Assembly (NCBI GenBank): GCA_030840665.1
Contig: JAVEEB010000276.1
Location: forward strand, 1 to 8,619
Direction of reading: 5' to 3'
Length of the DNA stretch: 8,619 nt
From: Frankiaceae bacterium
Lineage (GTDB): Bacteria > Actinomycetota > Actinomycetes > JAVEEB01
Below are positions 6,571 to 8,619 of this stretch, piece after piece. Made by a program: the position numbers and the translations under genes. Numbering within the stretch: position 1 is the first letter of the stretch; each line of letters starts with the position of its first letter. The notes beneath the pieces were generated by a model. The model was not told the DNA's origin, searched no databases, and worked only from the letters and a program-made list of their open reading frames with translations.

Positions 6571-7337
6571 GCCCGGCCGCCCGCGCCGCGGCCACGGCGT
6601 CGGCCTCCACAGCGGCGTCGACCGCGGACGCGTCCCGCGCAGCACGCGTGTCGCCGACCCGTCCGGTCCCGCACCACGAATTGCCGCACCGCTCCCAGCC
6701 GGCACCGCTCGCCGTCGTCCGCACCCGGCCAGGGCCGGCGCGCGCGCCGTTCGTGATCCTCATCGCCGCGCTCATCGTCGGCGGCCTGGTCGGGCTGCTG
6801 CTGCTCAACACGGCGCTCACGCAGGGCGCCTTCGAGCGCAAGGCGGTCTCGCGCGAGGTGAAGAAACTCATCGAGACCCAGCAGGGGCTGCGCGAGCACA
6901 TCGCCGCAGTCCAGGAGCCGGGAGCGCTGGCGGTCCGCGCGCGGCAGCTCGGCCTGGTGGCGTCCACGTGCCCCGTGTTCCTGCGCCTGCCGGCAGTGAC
7001 CGTACTCGGCACCCCCTGCCCTGCCAAGGCGCCTCCCAAGCCGGTGAAAAAGCCCGCCACCGCCGTCGCGTCCGGCGGCAAGACCCCGGTCGGGGGCCAG
7101 ACCGGTACGACCGTTCAGGGCCAGTCGGGCACGGCGGCCGGTACGACGAAGGCCGGTACGACGAAGGCTGGTACGACGAAGGCTGGTACGACGAAGGCTG
7201 GTACGACGAAGGCTGGTACGACGAAGGCCGGTACGACGGGCACCGTCTCGCCGACGACGGGCCACGCGAAGACAACGCCCGCGAAGGCAACGCCCGTCAA
7301 GACAACGCCCGTCACGACAGCAAAGGCCCCGCGATGA
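6567..7337 (+). CDS. ftsL: FtsL-like septum formation protein with repeat-rich C-terminal tail
   Basis: This 256-aa protein has a 60-residue N-terminus rich in Ala, Ser, Thr and Pro, a single membrane segment at about 61-80, and a helical coiled-coil-like stretch at about 88-118. PGALAVRARQLGLV at 118-131 follows, matching the end of FtsL/DivIC-type domains. Sequence identity in FtsL is always weak, so the call rests on topology, this motif and position between rsmH and ftsI. FtsL with its FtsB/DivIC partner links the divisome to the FtsW-FtsI synthase (family knowledge). Two extracytoplasmic cysteines, Cys135 and Cys151, may form a disulfide. From about 152 the tail is low-complexity: Pro/Lys, then AGTTK repeats at 191-225, then KTTP-type repeats at 233-247. 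It is longer than the roughly 100-120 aa of E. coli FtsL. The ATG overlaps the rsmH stop, and the stop overlaps the ftsI start. Confidence 0.85.
   Translation: MSPAARAAATASASTAASTADASRAARVSPTRPVPHHELPHRSQPAPLAVVRTRPGPARAPFVILIAALIVGGLVGLLLLNTALTQGAFERKAVSREVKKLIETQQGLREHIAAVQEPGALAVRARQLGLVASTCPVFLRLPAVTVLGTPCPAKAPPKPVKKPATAVASGGKTPVGGQTGTTVQGQSGTAAGTTKAGTTKAGTTKAGTTKAGTTKAGTTKAGTTGTVSPTTGHAKTTPAKATPVKTTPVTTAKAPR
7137..7241 (+). repeat. Seven tandem 15-bp units encoding AGTTK in ftsL
   Basis: The units begin at 7137 and recur every 15 bp through 7227. Six encode AGTTK and the seventh AGTTG. Units 3 to 6 are identical (GCTGGTACGACGAAG); units 1 and 2 differ only in the Ala codon (GCC), and unit 7 has GCC plus a changed last codon. 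Identity at synonymous positions points to recent expansion by slippage or unequal recombination. Because the unit is a multiple of three, copy-number change keeps the frame. Confidence 0.95.
7266..7325 (+). repeat. Degenerate 15-bp repeat encoding KTTP-type pentapeptides in ftsL
   Basis: Units at 7266, 7281 and 7296 encode AKTTP, AKATP and VKTTP; a fourth, at 7311, is diverged (VTTAK). This array has a different sequence from the AGTTK array but the same 15-bp period and a similar Thr/Lys-rich product. It ends just before the ftsL stop. Confidence 0.8.
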
Positions 7338-8619
7338 CCCCGCCACCGCGCAACCCTGTCGGCCCCCGCCCCCGCCCCCGCAGCGCGCCGGGTCGCGTCG
7401 CCACCCAGCCGCGTCCGGCCGTGCGCCGCGCGCCCGCCCGGCGAGCCCGGCCGCACCAGGGCTTCGGGCACGTCCCGCCGCGCCGCCCGGCTCGACCGAG
7501 GGCGCGTCGCGGCCGCCCGGAACGCCGTCTCCGACTCGGCCTGTCCATCGCCCTGGTCCTGATGCTCACCGTCTCGCTCCGCCTGGTCCAGCTGCAGGGC
7601 TTCAACGGTGCCAAGTACGCGCAGGCGGCGGCCGACAGCAGGTCGTCGACGTTCACGATCGCCCCGACCCGCGGCACCATCACGGACCGCAACGGCCAGC
7701 CGTTGGCCATCACGGTCGACGCCCGGTCGGTGTTCGCCAACCCCAACCTCGTGAAGCAGGACGTCGCGGCCAAGCACAACCCGGCTGACACGGCGGCCGC
7801 CCTTGCTCCGTTGTTGGGCATACCGGCGGCCGACATTCTGACGAAAATCACCAAGGTGGACTCGAAGTTTCAGTACCTGGTGCACGGGCTCACCCCCGCC
7901 CAGGGCGACGCCGTCACGGCGCTGGTCGGCCGGCTGCAGCTCACCGGCATCGGCGTGGAGGCCGACAAGAAGCGCGAATACCCCGCCGGATCGCTGGCGT
8001 CCAACGTGATCGGCTTCGTCGGGTCGGACGGCACCCCGTGGGCCGGTTACGAGTTGGCCCTCAACGACCTTCTGTCCGGCAAGCCGGGCAGCCAGAGCGG
8101 CGAGATGGGGCTCGGCACCGTCATCCCGGCGGCCACCAATTCGTACCTCCCGCCCGTGCCCGGCACCGGAGTCCAGCTGACGATCGACCGCGACATCCAA
8201 TGGCGCGCGCAGCAGCTGCTGGCGGACCAGGTGAAGGCAACCGGGGCGCGCGGCGGGTACGCGACCGTCATGGACGTGAAGTCCGGCGAGGTCCTGGCGC
8301 TGGCAGTCGCGCCGACGTTCGACGCCAACAACCCGGGGGCGGCACCAGTCGACGTCCGCGGCAATGCGGCCGTTTCCTCCGTGTACGAGCCCGGCAGCGT
8401 CAGCAAGGTCATCACGATGGCGGCGGCGATCCAGGCTGGCGAGACCACACCGACCAGCGAATGGACGGTCCCCGAGAACATCAAGGTGCTCGGGCACACC
8501 TTCAACGACGCGGAGCACCACAAGGTCGAACACCTCACGACGGCCGGGTGTCTCGCGAAGTCGAGCAACGTGTGCACGATCCAGGTGGCACAGAAACTTG
8601 GAAAAGATCGCCTGTACGC
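7334..8619 (+). CDS. ftsI: Septal class B penicillin-binding protein FtsI/PbpB (C-terminus cut by window edge)
   Basis: 428 codons are visible and the frame runs off the right end. A cytoplasmic N-terminus of about 66 residues is very rich in Arg and Pro. A signal-anchor membrane segment follows at about 67-84, then the PBP dimerisation/pedestal domain with its hallmark RGTITDRNGQPLA at 113-125. The transpeptidase domain starts near 309 (YATVMDVKSGEVLALAVAPTFD). The catalytic SxxK motif is Ser355-Val-Ser-Lys358 and the SxN motif is Ser410-Ser411-Asn412; the KTG motif lies beyond the window. The protein crosslinks septal peptidoglycan outside the membrane with FtsW, and is the target class of beta-lactams (family knowledge). 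Cys406 and Cys414 bracket the SSN motif. The ATG overlaps the ftsL stop as ATGA. The dcw position after ftsL makes the septal FtsI identity firmer than the domain alone would. Confidence 0.96.
   Translation, partial: MTPPPRNPVGPRPRPRSAPGRVATQPRPAVRRAPARRARPHQGFGHVPPRRPARPRARRGRPERRLRLGLSIALVLMLTVSLRLVQLQGFNGAKYAQAAADSRSSTFTIAPTRGTITDRNGQPLAITVDARSVFANPNLVKQDVAAKHNPADTAAALAPLLGIPAADILTKITKVDSKFQYLVHGLTPAQGDAVTALVGRLQLTGIGVEADKKREYPAGSLASNVIGFVGSDGTPWAGYELALNDLLSGKPGSQSGEMGLGTVIPAATNSYLPPVPGTGVQLTIDRDIQWRAQQLLADQVKATGARGGYATVMDVKSGEVLALAVAPTFDANNPGAAPVDVRGNAAVSSVYEPGSVSKVITMAAAIQAGETTPTSEWTVPENIKVLGHTFNDAEHHKVEHLTTAGCLAKSSNVCTIQVAQKLGKDRLY

Noticed and set aside
5362..7346. Minus-strand open frames antisense to rsmH and ftsL, one with repeated LRRTS pentapeptides
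   Set aside because: The apparent repeat protein is the reverse reading of the AGTTK array in ftsL. The plus strand carries the recognised genes.
7115..8533. Minus-strand 472-codon open frame antisense to ftsI
   Set aside because: It covers the ftsI catalytic domain in reverse, and its VPAFV repeat is again the mirror of the ftsL array. No domain or ribosome site supports it.

Overview
The window is a gene-dense stretch of a high-GC chromosome (by eye close to 70% G+C, with G/C-biased third codon positions and several GTG starts). Gene content and protein motifs point to an actinobacterium (Actinomycetota). I cannot place it to genus from sequence alone. The left and right ends both cut through genes.

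Left half (1-4534, minus strand): a three-gene operon read right to left. It encodes a MoxR-family AAA+ ATPase, a DUF58 membrane protein, and a large membrane-anchored transglutaminase-like protein that runs off the left edge. This is the common MoxR / DUF58 / transglutaminase trio. Its genes are joined by stop/start overlaps (TGATG, then ATGA). A perfect 24-bp palindrome lies directly against the DUF58 start codon.

Centre (4535-4823): a 289-bp divergent intergenic region. On the mraZ side it has a sigma70-like promoter (TTGACC, 16 bp, TAAAGT) overlaid by four GTGG boxes spaced exactly 10 bp apart. This is the layout expected of a MraZ autoregulatory operator.

Right half (4824-8619, plus strand): the head of the dcw division and cell-wall cluster. 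The order is mraZ, an unrecognised 71-aa single-pass membrane protein, rsmH, an FtsL-like protein, and ftsI (class B PBP, cut by the right edge). From the small gene onward each gene overlaps the next by 4 nt (GTGA, ATGA, ATGA), so the four look translationally coupled. The products fit one theme: MraZ sets transcription, RsmH modifies 16S rRNA, and FtsL and FtsI belong to the septal peptidoglycan synthase complex.

The least ordinary items are the small membrane gene between mraZ and rsmH, the 15-bp in-frame tandem repeats in that gene and in ftsL, the palindrome at the moxR/DUF58 junction, and cysteine pairs in the extracytoplasmic parts of FtsL and FtsI. I see no mobile elements, tRNA or rRNA genes, CRISPR arrays or clear terminators. 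I do not see a wholly new multi-gene system; this is a conserved region with some lineage-specific additions.
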